From Pseudomonas cremoris (GTDB lineage Bacteria > Pseudomonadota > Gammaproteobacteria > Pseudomonadales > Pseudomonadaceae), in NCBI RefSeq assembly GCF_014230465.1, contig NZ_JAAXCY010000008.1, forward strand, positions 186,001 to 250,000: a DNA stretch of 64,000 bases, given 5' to 3'. Positions 44,659 to 53,608 of the stretch are shown piece after piece. The notes below the pieces were generated by a model. The model was not told the origin of the DNA. It did not search any database and worked only from the letters and a program-made list of their open reading frames with translations. The position numbers and the translations under genes are program-made. The number at the start of each line of letters is the position of its first letter. The first letter of the stretch is position 1.

Positions 44659-45390
44659 TCAAGCGTTGGCAGGGGATTTTTTCGGCCAAACCTCAGCGTG
44701 GGCCAGTGAAACCAAGGCCTCACGCACTTGTGTCGGCGTGTTGCAGGACTCCGCAAAAGGCAACCAATGCAACGATTGGCCAATACGCAGGTGCATGCCT
44801 TCACTGTCGATGCCGGCCAGCTGTGCAGGCTCGGAGGTGGGCAAACCCGCGAGTTCGACGTAATGGGCTATGGCCTTGGTGTGATCGCTGTTCATGTGCT
44901 CGACCATGCTCAACTCGGCCTTGCCGGCGAACGGGTTCGCCAGCGTCAATTGGTCGACCCAGTGAATCGCACCAAACCCGCCGATATAACGGTGACGCAC
45001 CGGCTTGAGTACCCAGAAGTCAAAATCGTGGGCCTTATGGTAGTTGGCCGAGTCGGGGAAGTAGCGGTAATAGCGCTCGGCGGCAGCCTCGATGGCAGCG
45101 CCCTCCTCCAGCTTTTCGGCTTCGGCCAGGTAAGTCAGGCGCCCGACCGCTTGCACGTCATCTGCCTCGCGCTCACCCACCAGCAGCGAGCACTTGGGGT
45201 CTTTCTGCAGGTTGTGGGTGTGTTGGGCAATGCGGCTGATCAGGATCAGCGGGCGACCCTGCTCATCCAGGCAGTAGGGCACAACCGAGCCAAACGGAAA
45301 GCCGGGCATGGCTTTGGACAATGTGGAGAGGGCCCCACGGTATTCCTTGAGCAACAGCTCTCGGGCGTTCTTGGCAACCTGTGTGCTCAA
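44659..45390 (-). CDS. HugZ-like heme-binding / PNPOx-fold protein
   Basis: This 243-residue protein has a split-barrel N-terminal domain (MPGFPFGSVVPYCLDEQGRPLILIS; HTHNLQKDPKCSLLVGE) and a C-terminal DUF2470-like domain (LSMVEHMNSDHTKAIAHYVELAG). This is the layout of HugZ/HutZ heme-degrading proteins. A TTG start at 45390 fits best: GAGGAG lies 7 nt upstream and the N terminus becomes MSTQVAKNARELLL. The heme-degrading role is inferred from the family. It lies 66 nt upstream of fxsA on the same strand. Confidence 0.75.
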   Translation of the reverse strand: MSTQVAKNARELLLKEYRGALSTLSKAMPGFPFGSVVPYCLDEQGRPLILISRIAQHTHNLQKDPKCSLLVGEREADDVQAVGRLTYLAEAEKLEEGAAIEAAAERYYRYFPDSANYHKAHDFDFWVLKPVRHRYIGGFGAIHWVDQLTLANPFAGKAELSMVEHMNSDHTKAIAHYVELAGLPTSEPAQLAGIDSEGMHLRIGQSLHWLPFAESCNTPTQVREALVSLAHAEVWPKKSPANA

Positions 45391-45496
45391 CGTATGACTC
45401 CTCGGGTATTCAGCCGCCCACAGCATATGGGAATGGATCTCAACACAAGGTAATCAATATCGGCAGAGGTTGCCAAGCGGGTTTTGTTCGACCTTA

Positions 45497-46504
45497 TTAC
45501 CAGGCCACGCCAAAGCCTGCCGTGTAGCGGGTCTTGCTCAGGCTGCTCTCGGAATCGCCACTGATAATGTCGCGCTCGGCCTTGAGGTTAAGAGAGGCCC
45601 ACTCAGTAACCTTGTAGCGCAGCCCCATTTCCGCATCCAACGAGTAATCGACCGGCCCGTCGATGGGGCGGCCCAGCTCGCCGTTGGTGAAGAACTCCAC
45701 CGTCTTGCCCACCAGGTAGCGGTTGTAGTTCCACTTCATGGCGACCGAATAGAAGTTGTCTTTGCCGCCGTCGGCATATTCATAGTCGGTGCGGTTGACC
45801 AGCGAACCCAAGGAGAAAGCGCCCAGTTCATCGTCCCAGAACTGATAGCCCGGGCCGGTGCCCACGGTCCGCTGGCGAGACAGGTCTTCAACCTTGTCGC
45901 GCTTGTAGGTCAGACGCCCCTGCCAGAACCAATGCTCGGTGATAAACCGGTCCAGGTCGTATTCCAAGGCCCAGTTGTCGGTGGTGGTGACGTCATCCTG
46001 GAACTCGCGGTTGTACTCGCCTTGCCCGGTATGGCGCCACTGGCCGTGCCGTGCAGTGGTCTTGAAATCGATGTCGTAGTCGTTGGTGTCCTTCTCGGCG
46101 CGCTTGTAATCCAGCGCCAGGTCAACATTGCCTTTCCACACCAGGTCTTCAATCACCGGCTTGGGCTTGATGATCTGCTGGATGCTTGCTAACTCGACGG
46201 TCTTGGGCGCTTCGCCGTTGGCGAGGACGACCTTGCCGTCATCCGCGGCTTTCAGGGACTTGGCCTTCTCACCGGTATAGGCGTCCTGCTTGACCAGCAG
46301 CTCCTGGTCGCTTTCCAGGGTCTTCACCTGTTTCCAGTCGATGGGAATCGCGCCCGCGTAATCGGTCTGGATCAGCAACTTGCCGCCGTCAAAGACTTTG
46401 ATCTTGCCGGTCAGACGGTCACCGTTCTTCAACCAGACGGTGTCGGCCAGCAAGGGCGTAGAGGCGCTGAAAACAGCAAGGCACAGCAGGGTTCTGGACA
46501 ACAT
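45497..46504 (-). CDS. DUF481 outer-membrane beta-barrel protein (YdiY-like)
   Basis: This 335-residue protein has a signal peptide MLSRTLLCLAVFSASTPLLADT. An N-terminal domain TVWLKNGDRLTGKIKVFDGGKLLIQTDYAG is followed by a long run of amphipathic beta-strands (DUF481) ending in Trp (GFGVAW), as in outer-membrane barrels. Salt-inducible YdiY belongs here; its function is unknown. It is divergent from the alkyltransferase-like gene. Confidence 0.85.
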   Translation of the reverse strand: MLSRTLLCLAVFSASTPLLADTVWLKNGDRLTGKIKVFDGGKLLIQTDYAGAIPIDWKQVKTLESDQELLVKQDAYTGEKAKSLKAADDGKVVLANGEAPKTVELASIQQIIKPKPVIEDLVWKGNVDLALDYKRAEKDTNDYDIDFKTTARHGQWRHTGQGEYNREFQDDVTTTDNWALEYDLDRFITEHWFWQGRLTYKRDKVEDLSRQRTVGTGPGYQFWDDELGAFSLGSLVNRTDYEYADGGKDNFYSVAMKWNYNRYLVGKTVEFFTNGELGRPIDGPVDYSLDAEMGLRYKVTEWASLNLKAERDIISGDSESSLSKTRYTAGFGVAW

Positions 46505-46600
46505 AAGCAGATTAGGGGCTCGGGCTTGGCGAAAAAACGGGCATTATCGTGTTAGATAACGTCTTAGCAAGGACTGACTCAAGGATTGGAGGTGAGTTCA

Positions 46601-47020
46601 ATGCTCACCACCATGTTTACAGACGTTTCTTACAGAAGACCGACGATCTCAACGGATATCTCCACAGTGAATCAACCCGCCGAAACCCCGCAAAGCCCCG
46701 CCGAAATGCGCAGAACCGCGTTGTACCTGACCCTGGCGCAAGTGCCCGCAGGTTGTGTGGTGAGCTACGGTGAGCTGGCTCACCTGGCCGGGCTTGGGCG
46801 TGCGGCGCGCTGGGTGGGGCGCACCCTGAGCCAGTTGCCGGAGGACACCAAACTGCCTTGGCACCGCGTGCTAGGTGCCGGTGGTCGGATAAGTCTGCCG
46901 GTGGGCAGTGCTTCGGGGGATGAGCAACGTGCACGCCTGCGGGACGAGGGCATCACTGTCCGCAACAATCGCGTGGATATTCAGCGCCATGGCTGGCGCC
47001 CGGTAGAGCACAGCGGTTAG
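46601..47020 (+). CDS. Alkyltransferase-like (ATL) protein, MGMT family without catalytic Cys
   Basis: The product has 139 residues, with the MGMT DNA-binding helix-turn-helix region VPAGCVVSYGELAHLAGLGRAARWVGRTLSQ. The active-site motif reads PWHR in KLPWHRVLG instead of PCHR. Trp for Cys is the hallmark of ATL proteins (E. coli YbaZ), which bind O6-alkylguanine and hand it to nucleotide excision repair. The ATG at 46601 has GGAGG 8 nt upstream. A shorter form from the GTG at 46667 (VNQPAE...) is possible and would remove a non-conserved N terminus. Confidence 0.88.
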   Translation: MLTTMFTDVSYRRPTISTDISTVNQPAETPQSPAEMRRTALYLTLAQVPAGCVVSYGELAHLAGLGRAARWVGRTLSQLPEDTKLPWHRVLGAGGRISLPVGSASGDEQRARLRDEGITVRNNRVDIQRHGWRPVEHSG

Positions 47021-47063
47021 AGTGCGCGCTTTGTTTCCGCAAATCTGAGGCAGACTCCAGCCC

Positions 47064-48596
47064 ATGCCCCGTAAAACCTGGCGCGCCGCGCTCGCCGCCT
47101 ATGCCAGCCCCTCGACGTTGGTCCTGTTGTTGCTCGGCTTTGCCGCCGGCTTGCCTTACATGTTGGTGTTCTCGACGCTTTCGGTGTGGTTGCGTGAGGC
47201 CGGTGTGGCCCGCGAGACCATCGGCTATGCGAGCCTGATCGGCTTGGCGTATGCCTTCAAGTGGGTCTGGTCGCCGCTGCTCGACCAATGGCGCCTGCCA
47301 CTGCTCGGCAAACTCGGGCGCCGTCGTTCCTGGCTAGTGCTTGCCCAATCGTTGGTGATCCTCGGATTGATCGGCATGGGGTTCTGCGACCCGCAAAAAC
47401 ACCTGTCCTGGCTGATCGCCATTGCCGTTATCGTTGCATTCGCGTCCGCGACCCAAGACATCGCGGTCGATGCCTATCGCCTGGAAATTGCCGACGACAG
47501 CCGCCAGGCCGCGCTGGCTGCCAGCTATATGTCGGGTTACCGCATTGCTGCGCTGCTCGCTACAGCAGGTGCATTGTTCTTTGCCGAGGGCTTCGGCTCC
47601 ACCGGTTTCAACTATCAGCATTCGGCGTGGCTCGGCACCTACGTGCTGTTCGGCGTGCTGATGATTCCAGCTTTGCTGACCACCCTGTTCATGCGCGAAC
47701 CCGATGTACCACTGCGCACGCAATTGCAGGCCGGTCGTTACAGTTTTGCGCATCAGCTGGTGTCAGTGTTTGTGCTGATCGTGTTGTTGGTGTCGGTTCC
47801 GGCCATGTTCACCCAGCTTTTCAATACTGATTTTGAGAGCGTCCTGTTCCACGGCATGAGCCTGTGGGACTTGCTGATGGACGACCGCGCGTTCCTGCGG
47901 GCCATCCTCTATATCACGCTGACCGCGCTGTGCCTGTCGGCCATGGGCCGCCGCGGCCTGGCGCCGGTGCTCACGCCGGTCAATGACTTTATCCTGCGCT
48001 ACCGCTGGCAGGCGTTGCTGTTGCTCGGGCTGATTGCTACCTATCGCATGTCCGACACGGTGATGGGCGTGATGGCCAACGTGTTCTATATCGACCAGGG
48101 CTTCACCAAGGACCAGATCGCCGGGGTCAGCAAGATCTTCGGCCTGATCATGACCCTGCTCGGTGCCGGCATGGGCGGCCTGCTGATTGTGCGGTTCGGC
48201 ATCCTGCCGATCCTGTTCATCGGTGGCGTAGCGTCGGCGGGCACCAACCTGTTGTTCGTGATGCTCGCCGATATGGGCCCGGATCTGCAGATGCTGATCT
48301 TCACGATCTCGCTGGACAACTTCAGCTCGGGCCTGGCCACGTCGGCGTTCGTGGCCTACTTGTCGAGCCTGACCAACCTCAAGTTTTCCGCCACCCAATA
48401 TGCGTTGCTCAGCTCGATCATGCTGTTGCTACCGCGCCTGATCGGCGGGTATTCGGGGGTAATGGTCGAGAAGTTCGGTTACCACAACTTCTTCCTGATC
48501 ACTTGCCTGCTGGGCGTGCCGACGCTGTTTCTGATTGCGTTGCATTGGTTTCAGGAAAATCGCCGGGCCAGGCTGAATCCGCCGGTAGAAGACTGA
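47064..48596 (+). CDS. ampG: AmpG muropeptide permease (MFS)
   Basis: This 510-residue inner-membrane transporter has about 12-14 TM helices. Its N-terminal signature is GFAAGLPYMLVFSTLSVWLREAGV, with GLAYAFKWVWSPLLDQ and ATQDIAVDAYRLEI. It imports GlcNAc-anhMurNAc muropeptides for cell-wall recycling, which also feeds AmpC beta-lactamase induction. It is shorter than PAO1 AmpG (about 594 aa) but close to E. coli AmpG. It lies 43 nt after the ATL gene, so co-transcription is likely. Confidence 0.93.
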   Translation: MPRKTWRAALAAYASPSTLVLLLLGFAAGLPYMLVFSTLSVWLREAGVARETIGYASLIGLAYAFKWVWSPLLDQWRLPLLGKLGRRRSWLVLAQSLVILGLIGMGFCDPQKHLSWLIAIAVIVAFASATQDIAVDAYRLEIADDSRQAALAASYMSGYRIAALLATAGALFFAEGFGSTGFNYQHSAWLGTYVLFGVLMIPALLTTLFMREPDVPLRTQLQAGRYSFAHQLVSVFVLIVLLVSVPAMFTQLFNTDFESVLFHGMSLWDLLMDDRAFLRAILYITLTALCLSAMGRRGLAPVLTPVNDFILRYRWQALLLLGLIATYRMSDTVMGVMANVFYIDQGFTKDQIAGVSKIFGLIMTLLGAGMGGLLIVRFGILPILFIGGVASAGTNLLFVMLADMGPDLQMLIFTISLDNFSSGLATSAFVAYLSSLTNLKFSATQYALLSSIMLLLPRLIGGYSGVMVEKFGYHNFFLITCLLGVPTLFLIALHWFQENRRARLNPPVED

Positions 48597-48608
48597 CACC
48601 TATGCTTT

Positions 48609-48702
48609 TGTAGTGAGGGAGCTTGCTCCCGCTGGGATGCGAAGCAGCCCCGAAAGCCGGCTCCAGCTGCGCTGTCGAACGGGATCAAGCTCCCTCACTA
48701 CA
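48609..48702. repeat. Inverted repeat (GTAGTGAGGGAGCTTG type)
   Basis: The outer arms TGTAGTGAGGGAGCTTG... and ...CAAGCTCCCTCACTACA (48609-48625 with 48686-48702) are reverse complements. It is a separate REP-like family from the GTGGGAGCGGG pairs and lies between ampG and proS. Confidence 0.88.
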
Positions 48703-48794
48703 GACAGCCCTGTATTCTGATGCCTGTACGGCGGCAGCTTGCGCCCGTACAATCCCAAGTCATTTCAAGTCCAAGCAACCGACAACGGCCTACC

Positions 48795-50510
48795 ATGCGT
48801 ACCAGTCAATATTTGCTCGCCACACAGAAAGAAACGCCTTCCGACGCGGTTGTGATCAGCCATCAGCTGATGCTGCGCGCCGGCATGATCCGCAAACTGG
48901 CCTCCGGCCTGTACACCTGGCTGCCCATGGGCTTGAAGGTGATGCGCAAGGTCGAAGCCATCGTTCGCGAAGAAATGAACGCCGCCGGCTCTCTGGAAGT
49001 GTTGATGCCGAGCACCCAGCCGGCTGAACTGTGGCAGGAATCCGGACGTTGGGAAGAGTACGGCCCTGAGTTGCTGCGCTTCAAGGATCGTCACGGCCGC
49101 GACTTCTGCGCCGGCCCGACCCACGAAGAAGTGATCACCGACCTGATGCGCAACGAGCTGAGCAGCTACAAACAGCTGCCGCTGAACCTGTATCAGATCC
49201 AGACCAAATTCCGTGACGAAATCCGCCCACGCTTCGGTTTGATGCGCGGCCGCGAATTCATCATGAAGGACGCCTATTCGTTCCACGCTGACCAGGCGTC
49301 CCTGCAGGTCACCTACGACCGTATGCACCAGGCCTACTGCAACGTGTTCACCCGCCTGGGCCTCAAATTCCGTCCGGTTGAAGCGGACAACGGCTCCATC
49401 GGCGGTGCCGGCTCCCACGAGTTCCACGTACTGGCCGAGTCCGGCGAAGACGATATCGTGTTCAGCAACGGTTCCGACTACGCAGCGAACATCGAGAAAG
49501 CCGAAGCCGTGCCACGGGAAACCTCCCGCCCTGCACCGGCCGAAGAACTGCGCCTGGTAGACACCCCGGAAACCAAGACCATCGCGGCCCTGGTGGAGAA
49601 ATTCAATCTGCCGATTGAAAAGACCATCAAGACCCTGATCGTTCGTGCCGAGGAAGAAGGCAAGCTGATCGCCCTGGTGATCCGTGGCGACCACGAACTC
49701 AACGAAATCAAGGCTGCCCAGCAACCTGGCGTGGCCAGCCCGCTGGTCATGGCCACCGATGCCGAACTGCGCGACGCCATTGGCGCTGGCGCCGGCTCCC
49801 TCGGCCCATTGAACCTGCCGCTGCCGATCATCATCGACCGTTCGGTCGAGCTGATGAGCGACTTCGGTATCGGTGCGAACATCGACGACAAGCACTACTT
49901 CGGCGTGAACTGGGAGCGCGACCTGCCGGTTCCAACTGTGGCCGACCTGCGTAACGTGGTCGCCGGTGACCCGAGCCCAGATGGCAAGGGCACGCTGGAA
50001 ATCAAGCGTGGCATTGAAGTCGGGCATATCTTCCAGCTGGGCAATAAGTACAGCAAGGCGATGAAGTGCGAAGTGCTGGGCGAAAACGGTAAACCGATCA
50101 CCCTGGACATGGGCTGCTACGGCATTGGTGTTTCCCGCGTAGTTGCCGCTGCCATCGAGCAGAACAACGACGAAAAAGGCATCATCTGGAGCGACACCCT
50201 GGCGCCGTTCCAGATCGCCCTGGTACCGCTGCGTTATGAAACCGAGCAAGTACGCGAAGCCACCGACAAACTGTATGCCGAACTCACGGCTGCCGGTTTT
50301 GAAGTGCTGCTGGATGACCGGGACAAGAAAACCAGCCCTGGCATCAAGTTCGCCGACATGGAACTGATTGGCATCCCTCACCGTATCGTGGTCAGTGACC
50401 GTGGCCTGGCCGATGGCAATCTGGAATACAAGAGCCGGACCGAAGCCGAAGCCCAACCGTTGCCGGTGGCTGACGTGCTGTCTTTCCTTCAGGCGCGTAT
50501 TCGTCGCTGA
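48795..50510 (+). CDS. proS: Prolyl-tRNA synthetase
   Basis: This 571-residue bacterial-type class II synthetase begins [19 protein letters not shown]. It has motif 2 [26 protein letters not shown], an INS editing domain (about 230-380, with [11 protein letters not shown]) and motif 3 [16 protein letters not shown], ending in an anticodon-binding domain. It attaches proline to tRNA-Pro. The start at 48795 is conserved in the family. Confidence 0.97.
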   Translation: MRTSQYLLATQKETPSDAVVISHQLMLRAGMIRKLASGLYTWLPMGLKVMRKVEAIVREEMNAAGSLEVLMPSTQPAELWQESGRWEEYGPELLRFKDRHGRDFCAGPTHEEVITDLMRNELSSYKQLPLNLYQIQTKFRDEIRPRFGLMRGREFIMKDAYSFHADQASLQVTYDRMHQAYCNVFTRLGLKFRPVEADNGSIGGAGSHEFHVLAESGEDDIVFSNGSDYAANIEKAEAVPRETSRPAPAEELRLVDTPETKTIAALVEKFNLPIEKTIKTLIVRAEEEGKLIALVIRGDHELNEIKAAQQPGVASPLVMATDAELRDAIGAGAGSLGPLNLPLPIIIDRSVELMSDFGIGANIDDKHYFGVNWERDLPVPTVADLRNVVAGDPSPDGKGTLEIKRGIEVGHIFQLGNKYSKAMKCEVLGENGKPITLDMGCYGIGVSRVVAAAIEQNNDEKGIIWSDTLAPFQIALVPLRYETEQVREATDKLYAELTAAGFEVLLDDRDKKTSPGIKFADMELIGIPHRIVVSDRGLADGNLEYKSRTEAEAQPLPVADVLSFLQARIRR

Positions 50511-50530
50511 AAACCAGATCAAGAGAAGTC

Positions 50531-51484
50531 ATGTTCAAGCGAAACACCAGAGCCCTGGGGGGCGCCGCCTTGTGCGGCGCCCTGCTGGTCAGCGGCTGCG
50601 CCAACCAGATGTCGCAACGCAGTGAGCACGAGGAGCGGGTCGAGCGAAAGTTGCTCGACCACAGCCTGCAGATCGACGTAGGCGAACCCAAAGTGCTGGA
50701 ACTGCCGCAACGCCGGGTTCGCATTCATGAGCAAAAGACCTTCGAGGTCACCGAATTCGAAGTTACCCGTCGTTACGACCGCTACACCCCCTACCAACCC
50801 TGGCGCAAACTCTACGAGATGCCTTTGGGTGCGGTAGCCCTGGTGGCGGGCGCAGGCGCCAACGTGGCGAATATCTTCGCCCTCGGCCACCTGCCTACCA
50901 GCATGACTCACGACTGGCTAACCTATGGCGTGGACGGCCTCAACCCGTTCATGAATGTGCAGTCCCACGGCCGTGCGCAACAGAACCTGGCGGGTATCGA
51001 TGAAGTCCAGCGCGACAAGCGTGTGGAGTATTCGAGCCTGCCCTGGAGCGAGCGCCCGGTACAGGTCACCGCCGGCAAACAAGTCTTTGACCTGACCACC
51101 GACCGCAACGGCGTGCTGCGCCTGAACCTGTTGGACAGCCCGTTTTCCGAGCACGACTTGAACCGTGTCACGACCTTGAAGATCAGTGTGGAAGATGGCC
51201 AGGACGACGTGCATTCGGACTCGACCCTGGCCATCAGCAGCACCTTGCGCGGCAAGTTGCTGGAAGCCCACGGCCTGATCTATGACGATTTGGAAGATGA
51301 CGAGGTGAACCAGTGGGTGCACCGGGTCAAACGCCTGTCTGAACTGGGCCTGGAAGAAGAAGCCAGTGAGCTGGAACAGAGCCTGATCGAACTGACCCGC
51401 AATGATCCCGAGTTGCAGCAGGAATTTTTGCAGGCGCTGACCAAGGATGCCGGACGGTTGGTGGCGGACCCTAGCGCTCGCTAG
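50531..51484 (+). CDS. Uncharacterised lipoprotein
   Basis: This 317-residue lipoprotein begins MFKRNTRALGGAALCGALLVSGCANQ with lipobox VSGC (Cys 23). A central hydrophobic stretch (YEMPLGAVALVAGAGANVANIFALG, about 98-122) and an acidic helical tail follow. It starts 21 nt after proS, suggesting co-transcription. PAO1 has a hypothetical gene in the same place after proS. Function unknown. Confidence 0.8.
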   Translation: MFKRNTRALGGAALCGALLVSGCANQMSQRSEHEERVERKLLDHSLQIDVGEPKVLELPQRRVRIHEQKTFEVTEFEVTRRYDRYTPYQPWRKLYEMPLGAVALVAGAGANVANIFALGHLPTSMTHDWLTYGVDGLNPFMNVQSHGRAQQNLAGIDEVQRDKRVEYSSLPWSERPVQVTAGKQVFDLTTDRNGVLRLNLLDSPFSEHDLNRVTTLKISVEDGQDDVHSDSTLAISSTLRGKLLEAHGLIYDDLEDDEVNQWVHRVKRLSELGLEEEASELEQSLIELTRNDPELQQEFLQALTKDAGRLVADPSAR

Positions 51485-51510
51485 GACTTCAAGCCTGGTG
51501 TAGATCTAAA

Positions 51511-51614
51511 TGTGGGAGTGGGTTTGTGTGGGAGCGGGCTTGCTCGCGAATGCGGTGGTTCAGTAACGAAATTAGTGACTGACACTCCGCTTTCGCGAGC
51601 AAGCCCGCTCCCAC
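51511..51614. repeat. REPIN with partial tandem copy of the first arm
   Basis: A 16-nt partial copy TGTGGGAGTGGGTTTG (51511-51526, two C-to-T differences) abuts a full arm (51528-51550). The inverse arm is at 51592-51614. Confidence 0.9.
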
Positions 51615-51630
51615 ATTGGGTTCCCGGTTT

Positions 51631-52689
51631 CTACCAAGAGAACTCCAGCTGTTCATTGCCGGTACTGAGATCGAGCAACCTCACCCCAATCCCCAACAAC
51701 CTTACCGGCTTACCGCCCCTATTGAACGCCTGCGTCAGCAGCTGTTGATAACTCTCCAGATCCCGCCCTGCCCCGGCCTGCTCTAAAGTCGTCTGGGTAA
51801 AATCATGGAACTTCACCTTAACGAACGGCTTACCCGCACGGTAACTGCTGTCGATGCGTGCCATGCGCCCGGCCAGGGTTTCCATCAATTCGGGGAGCTT
51901 CGCCAGGCAGCTTGAAAGGTCCGGCAAGTCCACGTCATAGGTATTTTCCACACTGATCGACTGCCGGCGGCTATCGTTCTGTACCGCACGGTCGTCAATG
52001 CCACGCGCCAGGCTCCACAACCGCTCGCCGAAACTGCCGAACTCACGCACCAGCGCCAGCTTGTCCCACTCACGCAGTTGCAAACAGTCTTCAATACCCA
52101 GGCGCGCCAGCTTATCGGCGGTGACCTTGCCCACCCCGTGAAGCTTGCTCACCCGCAACTGCGAGACAAAATCTTCGACCTGATCGGGGGTGATCACAAA
52201 CAGGCCATTGGGCTTTTTCCAGTCGCTGGCGATCTTGGCCAGGAACTTGTTCGGCGCGACGCCGGCAGACACCGTGATATGCAACTGGTTGGACACGCGG
52301 CGGCGAATGTCCTGTGCGATACGTGTGGCGCTGCCACCAAAGTGCGGGCTGTCGGACACATCCAGATAGGCTTCATCCAGCGACAACGGCTCGATCAAGT
52401 CGGTGTAGTCGCGAAAGATCGTCTGGATTTCCTTCGATGCTTCTTTATAAGCCTCCATGCGCGGCTTGACGATGGTCAGGTCCGGACACAGCTTCAGAGC
52501 GTGCCGTGACGACATGGCCGAACGCACGCCATAGGCGCGCGCTTCGTAATTGCAGGTCGCGATCACCCCGCGCCGATCAGCCGAGCCCCCTACGGCCAGC
52601 GGCTTTTGCGCCAGGCTCGGGTCATCGCGCATCTCGATGGCGGCGTAGAAGCAATCACAGTCGACGTGGATGATTTTGCGTTGCGTCAT
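51631..52689 (-). CDS. dinB: DNA polymerase IV (Y-family, translesion)
   Basis: This 352-residue error-prone polymerase has catalytic residues in VDCDCFYAAIEMRD (residues 7-20) and SLDEAYLDVSD, VSAGVAPNKFLAKIASDWKKPNG and a helix-hairpin-helix KLHGVGKVTADKL. The ATG at 52689 gives the usual MTQRKIIHVDCDCF N terminus. A LexA box 46 nt upstream makes it an SOS gene. Confidence 0.95.
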   Translation of the reverse strand: MTQRKIIHVDCDCFYAAIEMRDDPSLAQKPLAVGGSADRRGVIATCNYEARAYGVRSAMSSRHALKLCPDLTIVKPRMEAYKEASKEIQTIFRDYTDLIEPLSLDEAYLDVSDSPHFGGSATRIAQDIRRRVSNQLHITVSAGVAPNKFLAKIASDWKKPNGLFVITPDQVEDFVSQLRVSKLHGVGKVTADKLARLGIEDCLQLREWDKLALVREFGSFGERLWSLARGIDDRAVQNDSRRQSISVENTYDVDLPDLSSCLAKLPELMETLAGRMARIDSSYRAGKPFVKVKFHDFTQTTLEQAGAGRDLESYQQLLTQAFNRGGKPVRLLGIGVRLLDLSTGNEQLEFSW

Positions 52690-52735
52690 ATAAACAGAGG
52701 GTTGATTCAACGGATGACCAGTATCGCACTCACCC

Positions 52736-52751
52736 CTGTATATAGCACCAG
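52736..52751 (-). promoter_or_regulatory. LexA (SOS) box upstream of dinB
   Basis: CTGTATATAGCACCAG fits CTG-N10-CAG with the classic TATATA left half. It is 46 nt upstream of the dinB ATG. Confidence 0.75.
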
Positions 52752-52757
52752 TAGTTT

Positions 52758-52787
52758 GAATCTTCCTTTTGAGCGGTAGGAAGATTC
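52758..52787. repeat. 10-bp inverted repeat near the dinB promoter
   Basis: GAATCTTCCT (52758-52767) and AGGAAGATTC (52778-52787) form a perfect stem with a 10-nt loop. It is not followed by a compact T-run; a short AT-rich stretch lies after it. Role unknown. Apart from this and the LexA box I see nothing else in 52690-52927. Confidence 0.6.
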
Positions 52788-52927
52788 CCAGGTGAATTTA
52801 TTTTTTCAATCGAATCTGGCATCCCGATAGAGCTGAAACCCTCGGCCAGACTGGCCCCGAGGGGTCAAAAGCATCTTCTTGGAGAGCTAACCATTTGAAC
52901 CACAAGCGCTTTTCTTCGATTCACAGG

Positions 52928-52955
52928 TTGACACACTCGCGTTCCTCTGTAGAAT
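52928..52955 (+). promoter_or_regulatory. Sigma-70 promoter of the first initiator tRNA
   Basis: TTGACA (52928-52933), a 16-nt spacer and TAGAAT (52950-52955), 13 nt before the tRNA, followed by a GC-rich discriminator typical of stringently controlled stable-RNA genes. Confidence 0.8.
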
Positions 52956-52968
52956 GCCGACACACAGA

Positions 52969-53045
<77 letters not shown>

Positions 53046-53051
53046 AACATC

Positions 53052-53084
53052 AAAAAAGGCTACTCGAAAGAGTGGCCTTTTTTG
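53052..53084 (+). terminator. Terminator after initiator tRNA copy 1
   Basis: AGGCTACTC / GAGTGGCCT form a 9-bp stem (one G-T) with a GAAA loop, followed by a T-run, 12 nt after the CCA end. Confidence 0.9.
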
Positions 53085-53212
53085 TGCGCGCCTGTTTTAG
53101 CCTTGTATAAAAATTGTAAGACAAAAAAGCCCTTCACCATCACGGACTTACCGCGCATCGCGAGTACACGGCAACTATTTCACACTTATTTGACCCATCG
53201 CCCCATTAACGG

Positions 53213-53240
53213 TTGACACCTCGCCGTTGGGCTGTAGAAT
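53213..53240 (+). promoter_or_regulatory. Sigma-70 promoter of the second initiator tRNA
   Basis: TTGACA (53213-53218), a 16-nt spacer and TAGAAT (53235-53240), at the same distance from the tRNA (12-13 nt) as in copy 1, so each copy has its own promoter. Confidence 0.8.
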
Positions 53241-53252
53241 GCCGCCCACAGA

Positions 53253-53329
<77 letters not shown>

Positions 53330-53334
53330 AACAT

Positions 53335-53367
53335 CAAAAAAGGCTACTCGAAAGAGTGGCCTTTTTT
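53335..53367 (+). terminator. Terminator after initiator tRNA copy 2
   Basis: Same 9-bp GAAA-loop stem and T-run as after copy 1. No other feature seen in the 241 nt before mprF. Confidence 0.9.
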
Positions 53368-53608
53368 GTATCCGGTGAAAAAGTTCTTCTGAAACAATGG
53401 CATGGCATATTTCATGAAACCCTACACGGTTTGTTGAGTCCATGTCTTTGCAAGCTATGCTCAATGCTCAAGCGCTACCCTCTACGACCAATGGCCGCAG
53501 TCGCCCCACCGGGTGATACGCGTTAATATTTGTAATTATTTTGTCCATAGGGATTGGTAACTTGGCTGGATACCTCCATCCTGTCGCGCACAATCCACGA
53601 GGTGATTG

